A DNA stretch of 64,000 nt from Amaurobius ferox (taxonomy: Eukaryota > Arthropoda > Arachnida > Araneae > Amaurobiidae): NCBI GenBank assembly GCA_951213105.1, contig OX578146.1, positions 115,854,551-115,918,550 of the forward strand, in the 5' to 3' direction. Positions 1-10,987 of the stretch are shown here, piece by piece. The translations under genes and the position numbers were made by a program. Every line of letters starts with the position of its first letter. Within the stretch, counting starts at the first letter, position 1. The notes under the pieces are model-generated. The model was given only the letters and a program-made list of their open reading frames with translations, ran no database searches and was not told the DNA's origin.

Positions 1-390
1 TTTTCCACACGGTTTTGCGGAACATGAAAATAATTATGCTGGCCGGATATGAACCCCGAGCAATTAGTTGGACATAGAATCCTGATTCTGAAATTCTAAA
101 ATTTTCAATATTTCATGTTTTCCTTTATCTCATTGTATGTGTTTAGCAAAATTAAATAATGTTTTTGCTAAAAATTTCCCCTCCGTAAAAAAATGTATTT
201 TCTGATTGAACATTTCCTCGCTCTAACGATCATTGTCCGGGCAAGGGCAAGTCCGTGCGGTTTGAACCCGATATTTATTTCGCAAAACAAGAAGATGCTA
301 GTAAGTATAGGGGTAAAATGACTAGCTTCTCCAGACAGCTTTGGCTGACTACGGGAAAATGCGCTGCGCGGCTGGGCATGAAAATGAACT
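1..390. other. No recognisable gene
   Basis: AT-rich sequence. Short overlapping open frames on both strands have no recognisable domain or family resemblance and I treat them as chance. Nothing else is supported here. Confidence 0.5.
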
Positions 391-478
391 ACCATATTTC
401 CCCGAAAATAAGCCCTAGCATGATTTTTCAGGATGCTCGTAATATAAACACTACCCCAAAAATAAGTCTCAGTTAAGA
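391..478 (+). repeat. Short repeat with CCGAAAATAAG / CCAAAAATAAG motif
   Basis: The stretch holds two related phrases, CCCCGAAAATAAGCCCTAGC near its start and CCCCAAAAATAAGTCTCAG near its end. From memory, phrases of this kind recur as a dispersed repeat in several animal genomes. I cannot assign a superfamily and see no clear target-site duplication, so this is a tentative repeat call. Confidence 0.35.
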
Positions 479-1557
479 TCGTCGTCCACACGTGCGCACT
501 TGATAACGAACGGAAGTGGTTGTGACTAATTAAAATCTTCATAATTCAATACGCCGTGTGTTGTCACGGACGTACTTAATGCACTCGTGTGAAATAAAGA
601 AACGTTTTCTGAATTTTGTGCCTAAAATGTTTCATTGATTTTGTGTGGTCCATCATTCTTAGCAGTTGTGATTGCTTAGAAGGTAATGCTAAGAAGCGCA
701 AGAAGGTTTGGTTGCTAAGAAATGCTAAGAAGCGCAAGTGTAGATCCAGTCGCCAACCGTTATTTCCTGAATTGGAAGACATCATCTGAGTTCGATGAAT
801 TTATGGGATAAAATCAATGACAACTGTGTTGTCAGTGCATTACAAACAGGCTACATGGACAAGAAGTGAACAAGATTTAAAGAGAGATCTATTGCTAGAA
901 TGAGAGATATGGGTCAATGGTTCTACAGGAAATGGAATCGCAAGAATTTCTGGCCGGAATTCTGCGTTTGGAGGTTTGCGACGATGTTCCAGAAGAGAAT
1001 AACATAACTGTACTTGAATAAATGTAAATTTTTGTACACGAATCTACATAAATAGAATTGAAATTCTATCTGTCTGTTAAGTCTGTTTATCTCATCATCA
1101 CGGGAAAACGGCTGAACCAAATTTAATGAAATTTTGCTGGTTGCCTTGAAATAGCCCCACTAAAAATTTAGTCCATGTTTCGAGTTTCTAAGACCAGGGG
1201 TTGTCTAGATATTAATTAAAAACGAACAATTTAACCTTTCTTACAGATAGTATTATGCAGACGAAATTTTTTATTCCGCCAATTTATTTGAAGAAAATTA
1301 TATCAAGTCGCATAGCAACGGATTTAAATCCAATGTGTTTATGACGCAAACGATTTCTATTAAATCTTTTCTGATTTAAATAATAAAGATATGTATATAA
1401 AATACATTTCACCAATATAGCATTTTTGACTAGATTGTATGTATTATAGTCTTCAGATTTAAACATTATTATTATTGATATTTTCGGGGATTATTGATAT
1501 TTCCAATTTATGACGTCATTGTTTTATTTTGATAAAGTTGTTGAAACTCATATATTG
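479..1557. other. Non-coding stretch with small repeats
   Basis: No gene is supported. There are two copies of AATGCTAAGAAGCGCAAG at about 684 and 724. At 1060..1135 a CTGTCTGTTAAGTCTGTTTA run precedes the phrase ACGGCTGAACCAAATTTAAT, which resembles a motif seen in other repeat families of this window and suggests a degraded mobile element. Confidence 0.45.
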
Positions 1558-1559
1558 TA

Positions 1560-2390
1560 CATCCGCAGAAAAAAAAACGCCCCACCCTCTGTTAATCGAG
1601 CATCGTTCATTGTAGAGAAAATTGAATGATACTATTCGATTAGGAATACCATCCTCTACAAATTAATGTGCGTAAAATTTGCATAAGGGAACGTCTTCAT
1701 ATCTAAACGCGCACGAACTTTGAAATTTTCAATTGCAACACCCAATTTTAACGTCACCCACAAGTTCTAGACTTCAAATTAGTTCACATTCAAATTTTCA
1801 CGACGTTTCTATCTTTATTTCCGAAGATATTTAATATTCCGGAATGTGCAATTTTCGGGGATCAGCTCAATATTGAAAACCGCAATTTGAAGGGCAATCT
1901 TTCGTTGATTGACCACAGCACTGTTGTAAATTATTCTACAAAATTATAAAGCAATTTATTCTACAAAATAAAAAATCACGTAAATGTGTTTGGGTTGTTT
2001 AGTAGTAACGTCATACAAATAATCAGCATGGGCAGATAATTATTACAGAAGATATGAATGGAAGTGTTGGAAACTAATTTAACATTAGGAGCTCAAAACT
2101 TTAAATACTCACAACTCAGAAACGCTTCACCCAAATTGAAATTTGAAATTTGATATCACAAGTTGAATTTTGCTCTAGTTTCGAACTATGTTGTCAAACT
2201 TGGGTGTTGCTATTTAAAATTTCAAAAATTGTGTGAGTTTAGATATGAAGACGGCCCCCTTATGCAAATTTTACGCACATTAATTTGTAGAGGATGTTAT
2301 TCCTAATCGAATGGTATCATTCAATTTTCTCTACGATGAACGATGCTCAATTAACAGAGGGTGGGGCGGTTTTTTTTTTTTCCGCGGCTG
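1560..2390. mobile_element. TA-flanked foldback element (mariner-type MITE)
   Basis: An 831-bp near-palindrome. The left end (CATCCGCAG, poly-A, CGCCCCACCCTCTGTTAAT) is repeated in inverted form at the right end (ATTAACAGAGGGTGGGGCGG, poly-T, CCGCGGCTG). Both ends abut TA (1558-1559 and 2391-2392), the target duplication typical of the Tc1/mariner superfamily. Inverted homology runs well inward, for example 1620-1700 against 2250-2330. No transposase frame is present, so it would be non-autonomous. The superfamily rests only on the TA flank. Confidence 0.7.
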
Positions 2391-2647
2391 TACATAGCAC
2401 GGGTAATCTTCTACAAATACACAGATATATCTACTGATCTAGGAGAATATAAGTAGTACAGGTATATTGACATATATTTTGATATATATTGGTATAGATT
2501 ATGACCTTTAGGTTTAAAAATTACGGGACTATCTATATTTTCAATTTATTACATCATTTGGTTTATTTTGGCAAAGTACGTGTACATATTCTAATATTCG
2601 CGAATGTAAGTAGTGCGGGTTCCAAATAATTTTAGCGCTTTTATTAA

Positions 2648-5168
2648 CACTTTACAACAAAGTTGAAAAATGTTTATGACTTTGTTCATTCTGTCTGTCT
2701 GTCTGTCTGTCTGTCTGCCCGTTAGCACGAGAACTGCCGTAAAAATGACTTAATCAAAATGAAATTTTAGTATGTTGTTCAGACGGTCTGTAGGACCTAT
2801 GGGAATGTAAATGAATAATATCACCCAATTAGTTTTGGATTGAACACGGGTAGAAAAAATGAAATACATTGAGCCCTATGGGACCTAATTTTTCAAACAT
2901 TTTTTAAGCGGATGTAAAATTCACAAATTGTTTCGAAAATTTTAGGTAATATTCAAATTGTTCCATAAAATATATAAAAAAAAATTCAGCGAAATATATT
3001 CAGTAGATTTTTAAATAAAAATTAAAATAATAATAACACCTCTTATATGAAGCGATCACGTGACCATGATATGAAACGATCACGTGACCCACTTCAAAAT
3101 GATATATGGCATCCATCTTGTCTCAAAATCGTGATTTTTAAAGTTCTTTTTAATTCATATTGAGTGTTGTATCCGTCCTAAAACTATTTTATTTTTGCTT
3201 AAATTCTGTGCATCTACATACTGAAACAACGCAATAACAATATATTTGAGTTTAAATGCTCATCCAAATTTGATTATTTCTACAACGAAGCCTATTTTTC
3301 ACCTATGTAAAATGTAAACAGCAAAATATGTAGAATGAGTTGTATTACAATTGCTGTATTTCTTTAATACAAAATCATTTAGTTCATGGAGTCTGCATAG
3401 ATGATATGAATGAAATAATCACTTATTTTAAAAAGAAAAGGACGATTTTTTTCGATGAAGTTTTACGCATAGAGTTTAATTACTTGCAGCTCTATGGTCT
3501 TAATATTTAAATAAAATAAATTATTGTAGTATTGTGATGAATGACATGAATGGGAAATTATTTATGAATGAAATATTGCTTTTATACAGAGAGCCAGGCG
3601 TATTATTTTTTCTATGACGTCATTTGAATGAATTTCAGTTGTTTTCGATGAAATTTTCAAATATAATAAATTATAGTAGTATTATGATAATTCTAAAATT
3701 ATTACCGAGAAATGTATCACATTTTAGAGAAGTTTAAACCAGGCAATTTATATTTCAATGCCGTCATTTGAATGTAGTTCATTTTTTTTATGAAGGTTTA
3801 AGTTTTCAAATATAATAAATTAATGTAGTATTGTGATAAGTTTTAAAATATTACCGAGGAATGTATTGCATTTTAGACATGTTTAAATAAAATAGCATTG
3901 AAGTTGGAAAGTGTTTCATAAGCAATGCTTTAAGTCTAAAATGCAATACATTCCTCGGTAATATTTTAAAACTTATCACAATACTACATTAATATATTAT
4001 ATTTGAAAACTTAAACCTTCATAGAAAAAAATGAACTTCATTCAAATGACGGCATTGAAACATAAATTGCCTGGTTTAAACATCTCCAAAATGCGATACA
4101 TTCCTCGGTAATATATTTAAAACTATCATAATACTATGATAATTTATTATATTTGAAAAATTCATCAAAAACAACTGAAATTCATTCAAATGACGTCATA
4201 GAAAAAATAACACGCCTGACTCTCTCTATAAAAACAGCATTTCATTCATAACATTTTCCCATTCATTTCATTCATCACAATACTATAATAATTTATTTTA
4301 TTTAAAAATTAAGACCATGGAGCTACAAGTAATTAAACTCCATGCGTAAAACTTCATCGAAAAAAATCGTCCTTCTCTTTGTAAAATCAATGAATATTTC
4401 ATTCATATCAGCTATGCAGACTCCATGGGCTAAATAATTTTGTGTTAAAGAAATACAGCAATTCTAATACAACTCATTCTACATATTTTGCTGTTTACAT
4501 TTTACATAAGTGAAAAATAGGCTTCGTTGTAGAAATAATCAAATTTGGATGATCATTTAAACTCAAACATATTGTAATTGCGTTGTTTCAGTATGTAGAT
4601 GCACAGAATTTAAACAAAAATAAAGTGGTTTTAGGACGGATACAACACTGAATATGAATTAAAAAGAACTTAAAAAATCACGATTTTGAGACAATATGGA
4701 TGCCATATTTGTTTGAAGTGGGTCGTGTGATCTTTTTATAGCAAGGTCACGTGATCACTTCATATAAGAGGTGTAATTACTATTTTAATTTTTATTTAAA
4801 AAACTACTGAATATATTTCGCTGAAATTTTTTTTTTATATATTTTATGGAACAATTTGAATATTACCTAAAATTTTCGAAGCAATTTGTGAATTTTAAAT
4901 CCGCTTAAAAAATGTTTGAAAAATTAAGTCCCATAGGGCTCAATGTAATTCATTTTTTCAACCCGTGTTCAATCCAAAACTAATTGGGTGATATTATTCA
5001 TTTATATTCCCATAGGTCCTACAGACCGTCTGAACAACATACTAAAATTTCATTTTGTTTGATTAAGACATTTTTACGACAGTTATCGTGCTAACGGACA
5101 GACAGACAGTCCAACAGACAGACAGAATGAACAAAGTCATAAACACTTTTCAACTTTGTTGTAAAGTG
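2648..5168. mobile_element. 2.5-kb foldback element, possibly TTAA-flanked
   Basis: Two arms of about 1.2 kb are inverted copies separated by a loop of roughly 40 bp near 3890-3925. The ends read CACTTTACAACAAAGTTG on the left and CAACTTTGTTGTAAAGTG on the right, each preceded or followed by TTAA (2644-2647 and 5169-5172), as expected for piggyBac-type insertion. Each arm holds a TCTG/CAGA simple repeat (2691-2719; 5096-5125) and internal degenerate direct repeats with AATATAATAAATTA cores. No open frame of note is present. Such an arm length means a transcript would fold into a very long hairpin. Superfamily assignment is tentative. Confidence 0.7.
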
Positions 5169-5189
5169 TTAAAAATGAAGAAAATAACC

Positions 5190-5640
5190 TGTTTTGGAAG
5201 CTAAATGGAGCTAAATAACTTCATCAAAAAACTAAAAAAAAATTGTTTGAATTTCTATGAAAATACAAGAACAAGGATAAAGAAATTTAGAAAATAGTGA
5301 AAAAAGAATGGTAGACAACTGGCTACGGAAAACTACATGAACTACTTCACCAATAATTAAATTCAATTAACTTTTGATCAAACTACTTTTAAAACATCAA
5401 TTAATAAAAAGCTTCGAAATTAAAAAAAATATAATAATAAAGTAACTGGTTTCGAAATCTCTATGAGCTACCTTCATCAATTAAATTTAAATAAAATTCA
5501 ATCAAACTACTTTAAAAATACCAGTGAATAAAAAGCTGCATAGTTAAAAGAAATAAAGCAAATATTGAAGGGAAAACAACCAGTTTCGAAAGCTATATGA
5601 GCTAACTTCATCAACTAAATTCAAGCATTGTTCGATCCAA
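5190..5640 (-). repeat. Degenerate tandem repeat, period about 130 bp
   Basis: Four related blocks are spaced about 110-140 bp apart (around 5190, 5310, 5445 and 5580). Each contains a variant of CAACCAGTTTCGAAAGCTAT followed by ATGAGCTAACTTCATCAACT. Read on the minus strand the units show TTGATGAAG, a short stem-like segment, then TTCGAAACTGG. Sequence between the blocks is AT-rich and poorly conserved. Function is unknown. Confidence 0.55.
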
Positions 5641-5857
5641 CAACGGAAAAATATTAAATTTTTTCTTCTTTTTCATTTTTTTACTCTATGAATTCGACTC
5701 CCTTGAGTTAATACATAGCAATTTAATACTACTTAATTTCATAACATACTATACACAGTTATGTTCATGAATTGAATACACTACTTTTGAAATTATCATT
5801 ATTGCTGTGTAGGAAATGATGCTATGAAAGTCTTTAATTTCTAATAACTCATGCTCT

Positions 5858-6102
5858 GTTGTTGTTGTGACTTATCTCCCGTGGTGAGGAGCGCTTAGCA
5901 CCACGTCCACTAGACCCCTGGTCCCATGGTGAAGGGGAGAATATGCAGCTTCACTTTTTACTGGGGCTCCCCAAGGGAAGAAGTCCGACTTTGCCTCGAC
6001 TACACAACATCCATGCCCACTGGCGGGATTCGAACCCACAACCCGGTAATCCAGCGATCAGACGGAAAAGCATGCCCCTAACCGCTCAACCACCGGATCG
6101 GC
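5858..6102 (-). mobile_element. tRNA-derived SINE, family 2
   Basis: On the minus strand a tRNA-like head begins with GCCGATCCGGTGGTTGAGCG (A-box region) and carries a B box GGGTTCGAATCCC about 50 bp further on. The body is about 160 bp and ends in (AAC)n, seen as GTTGTTGTTG on the plus strand. The flanks are a target duplication with one mismatch, ACTCATGCTCT (5847-5857) and ACTCATACTCT (6103-6113). This is a full-length retroposed copy of a family different from the SINEs at 43, 48, 52, 61 and 63 kb. Confidence 0.85.
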
Positions 6103-6113
6103 ACTCATACTCT

Positions 6114-6454
6114 AATTACATGAAACACACAAAAAAAGTTAATTCTAGCTTTTACATAATGTATCTGCACATAAAATATCACAGTAATACATACATGTAT
6201 TTCTGAGATATTGTATCCAAACCTCATATACACCACACGCATACAGATACAGACTGACATATTTCCGAAAACGTTCGACACGCATTCAGGAGTTCCGACC
6301 GTCCAAATAGCTGCTCTATATCCTAGGATAAGTCGAACGGTCTGGATTTTCGACGCATTCAGGGGATCTTAAAACGTACTATCCTGCCAAAATCTTGCAT
6401 TCGAAAAATTTCGGGAAAACAATATTTTTATAATATTTTATTAAAGTAAAAATG
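6114..6454. other. Intergenic stretch with a diverged Rep-A-like tail
   Basis: No gene. From about 6270 to 6440 the order of phrases (GACATA, AAAACGTTCGA, CTTAAAACGTACTATCCTGC, TTCGAAAAATTTCGGG, then a poly-T/A segment) parallels the 3' third of the Rep-A elements elsewhere in the window, at low identity. Confidence 0.35.
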
Positions 6455-7668
6455 TAAATTGGGATCGTATAGCAATTACATTTTTTCCGGGGTTGTATAG
6501 TAATTACATTTTGTCAAAAGGGGTTATATAGTAATCACATTTTGTTAAGAGAGTTCGTATAGTAATTAAGTGTTGTTCAAGGGTCGTATAGAAATTACGT
6601 TCCGTAAAGAGGGATCGTATAGTAATTACGCATAATTTTGGGGATCGTATAGTAAATACGTTTACTTAAAAGGGATCTGACTTTACTTAAAAGGGAAAGT
6701 CAAAATTGCATTTTGTTAAAGGGAATCGTGTAGTAATCAGGTTTTATTAAGGGTGAGCGTCAGTAAATTTTCTGCCCTATCCGCGCTTTGTTAACTTTCG
6801 CGGCACACATATTTCGCCGAAATTCTGCTCAAACAGTTGCGAAATATTTTCTTATAGATAAAATGCTATGCTTAGATTATATTAAAACTAAATTTAATAC
6901 CCAATAAAACATAGAATATATGTTTTATTTTAATTTAAAATATTTTTGGTGCTGCCATCTGTTGTCGTAATTTAATTCATACCGACTATTTTTATTTTTT
7001 AATGAACATTTTTAAATGTCCATTCCTTCTAATACGCTATTAAATACAACAACAGATCATATATAATGCCATAATCACGGAAACGTAATTGAACATGGAC
7101 TTGAAGACAAAGGAACTTGAAGATAAAACTGCAGTCCTCAGTGATGTACATTCAGATCCTTTATCAAAATTATAGAATACTAAATTACCTTTCCGTAATG
7201 GTGGCATTATTATATATGATCCGTTGTTGTATTTAACACTGTATTAGAAGGAATAGATATTTAAAAATATTCATTAAAAAATAAAAATAATCGGTATGAA
7301 TTAAATTACGACAACAGATGGCAGCACCAAAAATATTTTGGATTAAAATAAAAAATATATTCCATGTTTTTTGGGGCATTAAATTTAGTTTTAATATAAT
7401 CTAAGCATTGCATTTTATCTTTCAGAAAATATTTCACAACTGTTTGAGCAGAATTTCGGCGAAATATGTGTGCCGCGAAAGTTAACAAAGCGCGGATAGG
7501 GCAGAAAATTTACTGACGCTCACCCTTAAGAGAGATCATTTAATAATCATATTTTATTAAGGGGGTCGTATAGTAATTACATTTTGTTAAGGGATCGTAC
7601 AGTAATTATGTTTTGTTAAGGCGATCGTATAGCAATTTTGTTCGAGGGTCATAAAGAAATTAATAATA
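6455..7668 (+). repeat. 30-bp minisatellite, interrupted by a transposon
   Basis: About 14 degenerate units of a ~30-bp repeat with core GGATCGTATAGTAATTACA followed by TTTTGTTAAG. Roughly nine units lie at 6455-6750 and five at 7526-7668; the 775-bp foldback element in between was inserted into the array. Units differ by substitutions and small indels, so the array is not freshly amplified. Confidence 0.8.
6751..7525. mobile_element. TTAA-flanked foldback MITE (piggyBac-like)
   Basis: A 775-bp element with arms of about 330 bp (6751-7075 and 7192-7525) and a ~115-bp centre. The ends are GGGTGAGCGTCAGTAAATTT and its inverse AAATTTACTGACGCTCACCC. Each end abuts TTAA (6747-6750 and 7526-7529). 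TTAA duplication is the hallmark of piggyBac elements, although the first bases here (GGG) are the opposite of the usual CCC, so the superfamily is not certain. No transposase is encoded. Confidence 0.75.
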
Positions 7669-8431
7669 TTAAGAGATGTGTGTGGTTAGCATGCGTTTGG
7701 GAATTTTATAAGGAGAATATATTTTACATAACTTCACATACCCCGTCATAGAATAGTGTTAACGTCTATTTAAACTTTAATCTCCAATGAACGTTTAACT
7801 ATTCGCCATCCTGATGCAATAATAAACATAATCTTATGGATCCAACAAATTAAACAAAATTTGGTATTATGGAAGAAAATAGTACAAATTAGAGATTATA
7901 TTTCATTTACTGAATCGTGCTGAAAATATTTTGTTGCTGAAAGTTTTTGTTACTGATTAAAATAAGCATACCAAATTTAAGGAAAATCGGTTGTTAATGA
8001 TATCGAGAGATACTGTGTTGCTTGTGAACAAATAAAATTTTAGGTTAAAAATAGGGAACTTTTAGGGAAAATCAGTCGACCCCCTTACGGATTGAAATAA
8101 TTCTACGAAATTTCATTCGAATCGGCCAATTTGTTCGAAAAATTTCCTGTATGCGCACAAATGGAAAACATCGTTGATTCGTAATCAGGGATGATCAAAA
8201 CGGATAGTTCTATTAAAATTCGAGAGCCAAATGTTTGCGGTTATTATTTCATATAGTTATTATTTCTATTAACAAAAAGATAAATATGTGCATATCTATA
8301 TCACAAACTTATACATCGTGCCCATTGAATAAAAATAAAAATAATATAGAAATAAAGTATAAATTAGCATAATTGAAATTCAAAATTTTGAAGAATAATT
8401 CAGTTATTGGAAATTTTTAATAAAATGATAT
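7669..8431. other. Intergenic stretch with an old repeat fragment
   Basis: No gene. Around 8090-8230 the phrases TTCATTCGAATCGGCCAATT and GATTCGTAATCAGGGATGAT parallel the 3' part of Rep-A (GGTTCGAATCGGTCCATTCG; GATTCGTGATCAGGGATGCT), so this is likely a decayed Rep-A relative. Confidence 0.4.
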
Positions 8432-9032
8432 TGTGAGACCAGAAATAGATCTCGCATGCGTTTTGGTGAGGCAGTTTTATGTGAATATTTATTGTGGCCA
8501 AAACGGCAAACAATACTGCCAGTCTGGATGGCACCGGGTTTTACAACCCATGAAGCTAAGGGTCAGAAAACCATCAATTGAGGAGCGTTATGACAGAGGG
8601 GGCCTACGAGGATGTGGAATGGTTCCATTGGTTAAAGGATTAACCAATGGAAAAAGTACATGTTGCGCCACACTGAATGCGACAAATGAAAGCAAGGGGG
8701 GGGGGGGTGACACCCCGAGGGGAAAAGATAGCCACAACCTGTGGCCGAGAAAGGACATTAGAAGCCGAAGATAATAAAACTTGGAGACGGTGACTTGAAT
8801 TGAAATACAGACTCGTAGAGTGTTCCGTAGAGGTTCCAAAATGAAGGCGAGATCTATTGATGTGTGAGTGTAATCAGAGTACGAGAAGGAGCCACACACC
8901 GAGAGTTACGGCGAGTACGAATTACTGATGTCAGCATTTTGATATATGATCATAGTCCAAGAAAGCCTTGACGGTAGGTGTTCCTCAAATAACTTTAGGT
9001 CTAGAAACGTTTAGGCAAATTTAGTGGTCTCA
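8432..9032 (+). repeat. Probable LTR within the left arm
   Basis: The segment begins TGTGAGACCA and ends TGGTCTCA, an inverted terminal match of the kind found at LTR ends, giving about 600 bp with TG...CA. The right arm carries the same LTR in reverse (about 10385-10987). The exact 3' limit is inferred; a CCCCCGCCAAAACT segment just downstream in both arms does not look like a standard primer-binding site. Confidence 0.5.
8625..8650. promoter_or_regulatory. Palindromic double CCAAT box in the LTR-like arm
   Basis: CCATTGGTTAA, a 4-base spacer, then TTAACCAATGG: a perfect 11-bp stem containing CCAAT in both orientations. The same palindrome is kept in the opposite arm at 10761-10786. CCAAT boxes are common in polymerase II promoters and LTR U3 regions; the role here is inference. 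Confidence 0.4.
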
Positions 9033-9364
9033 TGTATTCCCCCGCCAAAACTAATAATTAATTGTGCAATAAATTAATAAGTGTTGATGTTGTTAATAAA
9101 TGGTTTATTGTTAAAGTTTAAATGGTTCAGTCAATGAGTATTATAATAATTAAAAATTCTTTTACAGAACTCACGCAGAGGTTAAATAATTGGAGTGTTT
9201 ATAGCGGCACAATAAAGCTATGTACAATTTAATTAAGGAGTCCACAATATACGAATTTACGGCCATGTCAATCTTAATGAAATTAATATTTAAAAAGTAC
9301 AACTTTAAGTTTATTTTCCCACATTTGGTTTCCGTGACGCTTTTGTGTGAGTTCAAAATTTAAA

Positions 9365-9496
9365 ATGAAAATGTTAATAAATAATACTGGGATTAATAAA
9401 AATAATTTGAATAAAGTTATGGATGAATTTAATGGAGGAGCATGTGATGACCAGATTTTAGCATTGTTTAAATTGAAATATGCACAGTCACTATGA
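9365..9496 (+). CDS. 43-residue ORF upstream of the gag remnant
   Basis: A short frame running from ATG (9365) to TGA (9494-9496), 43 residues, rich in Asn and Lys, with a more complex second half (DEFNGGACDDQILALFKLKY). It lies in the leader between the left arm and the gag-like frame. I recognise no domain. It may be a remnant of the element's 5' leader or a chance frame; the composition of the second half is only slightly more protein-like than its surroundings. Confidence 0.2.
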   Translation: MKMLINNTGINKNNLNKVMDEFNGGACDDQILALFKLKYAQSL

Positions 9497-9667
9497 TAAT
9501 GAATGAATTTGAATATATTTGAAATAATTGAAAATAATGTTTGAATAGTTGAATAATGTTAAGAATATTTAGTTTGTATGTTGAAGTGTTTTATGTGCAA
9601 TATTTTAAAGTGTATTTTATGCTGTTAATTTTAAGTAGGATTTTGGAAAGGATAAATTTTGTTTTAA

Positions 9668-10132
9668 ATGCCGCAAAGAACCAGTAGAAGTTCTAGACGA
9701 CAAAAGTCTCCGGACATATCACAAAGAGAAATTATTGAAAATCCGAGAGTAAAAATGGATAATTTTGGTTTAATTAATTTATTGCCAGTGTTTAATGGAA
9801 GAAAAGACGAGGATGTCGAATTCTTTATCGCTCAATTCGAAAATGTTGCAAAAATGGCTGAATGGTCAGAGGAAAATAAAGCAGTAATTTTAAAAACTAG
9901 ATTAAAAGGAAAAGCGCTTTAATTGTTGTCAAAGAAAAGGGAATTGCAGAAAGCAAATAATATGGAAGAAATCAAACAGATATTATTGAAACAATTTAAA
10001 ACATCCCTTACAATGCTGCAAAAGCAGACAAATTTAAATAAAATTAAAATGACGTCAGGAATGAAAGTTGCGGAGTTAGAGTTTGCAAAAATGTGGGAAA
10101 AGAAACTACAAGTTGTACTTTTTAAATATTAA
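9668..10132 (+). pseudogene. Retrotransposon gag-like fragment with an internal stop
   Basis: An open frame from ATG at 9668 encodes 84 residues, meets TAA at 9920-9922, and continues in the same frame for about 69 more residues. The N-terminus is Arg/Ser-rich. It is followed by segments typical of Ty3/gypsy-type gag of arthropods: LLPVFNGRKDEDVEFFIAQF, then a helix-rich stretch with TRLKGKAL just before the stop, and QILLKQFKTSL after it. No zinc knuckle is present; the frame runs into the inverted right arm at about 10090, so the capsid C-terminus and everything downstream are missing. It is a broken, non-functional copy. Family resemblance is from recalled patterns, not from a search. Confidence 0.65.
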
Positions 10133-10987
10133 TTTCATTAAGATTGACATGGCCGTAAATTCGCACATTGTGGACTCCTTAATTAAATTGTACATTGCTT
10201 TATTGTGCCGCTATAAACCCTCCAATTATTTAACCTCTGCGTGAGTCCTGTAAAGGAATTATTAATTATTATAATACTCATTGACTGCGCCATTTAAAGT
10301 TTAACAATAAAACATTTATTGACAACTTCAACACTTATTAATTCATTACACAATTAATTATTAGTTTTGGCGGGGGAACACGTGAGACCACTAAATTTGC
10401 CTAAACGTTTCTAGACCTAAAGTTGTTTGAGGAACACATACCTTCAAGGCTGTCTTGGACTATGATCATATATCAAAATGCTGACATCAGTAATTCGTAC
10501 TCGCCATAACTCTCGGTGTGTGGCTCCTTCTCGTACTCTGATTGCACTCACACATCAATAGATCTCGCCTTCATTTTGGAACCTCTACGGAACACTCTAC
10601 AAGTCTGTATTTCAATTCAAGTCATCGTCTCCAAGTTTTCTTATCTTCTGCTTCTAATGTCCTTTTCCGGTCACAGGTTGTGGCTATCTTCTCCCCTCGG
10701 GATGTCACTCCCCCTTTGCTTTCATTTGTAGCATTCAGTGTGACGCAACATGTACTTTCTCCATTGGTTAATCCTTTAACCAATGGAACCATTCCACATC
10801 CTCGTAAGGGCCAGCTCGGCCCCCTCTGTCATAGCTCTCCTAAATTTATGGTTTTTTGACATTTAAGTTCATGGGTTGTAAAACCCGGTGCCAGACTGGC
10901 AGTATTGTTTGCCGTTTTGGCCACAATAAATATTCACATAAAACTGTCTCACCAAAACGCATGTGAGATCTATTTCTGGTATTCACG

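Larger units (their letters stand above)
8432..10987. mobile_element. Composite retroelement with inverted LTR-like arms around a gag remnant
   Basis: The left arm (8432 to about 9327) and right arm (about 10090 to 10987) are inverted copies of one another, roughly 890 bp each, with indels. In a normal LTR element the repeats are direct. The outer ends are TGTGAGACCAG on the left and, read inward on the minus strand, CGTGAATACCAG on the right. Both sides are flanked by GATAT (8427-8431 and 10988-10992), which looks like a 5-bp target duplication of the whole composite. Between the arms lies a retrotransposon gag fragment. Arm homology continues about 300 bp past the presumed LTR end into leader sequence. 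No pol region is present. Confidence 0.7.

Noticed and set aside
168..542. 124-codon minus-strand frame
   Set aside because: It overlaps another frame on the opposite strand and a probable repeat, and has no recognisable domain.
8433..8899. Open frames of about 100 codons on both strands
   Set aside because: They lie in the LTR-like arm, overlap each other and have mirror-image counterparts in the other arm (10516-10859).
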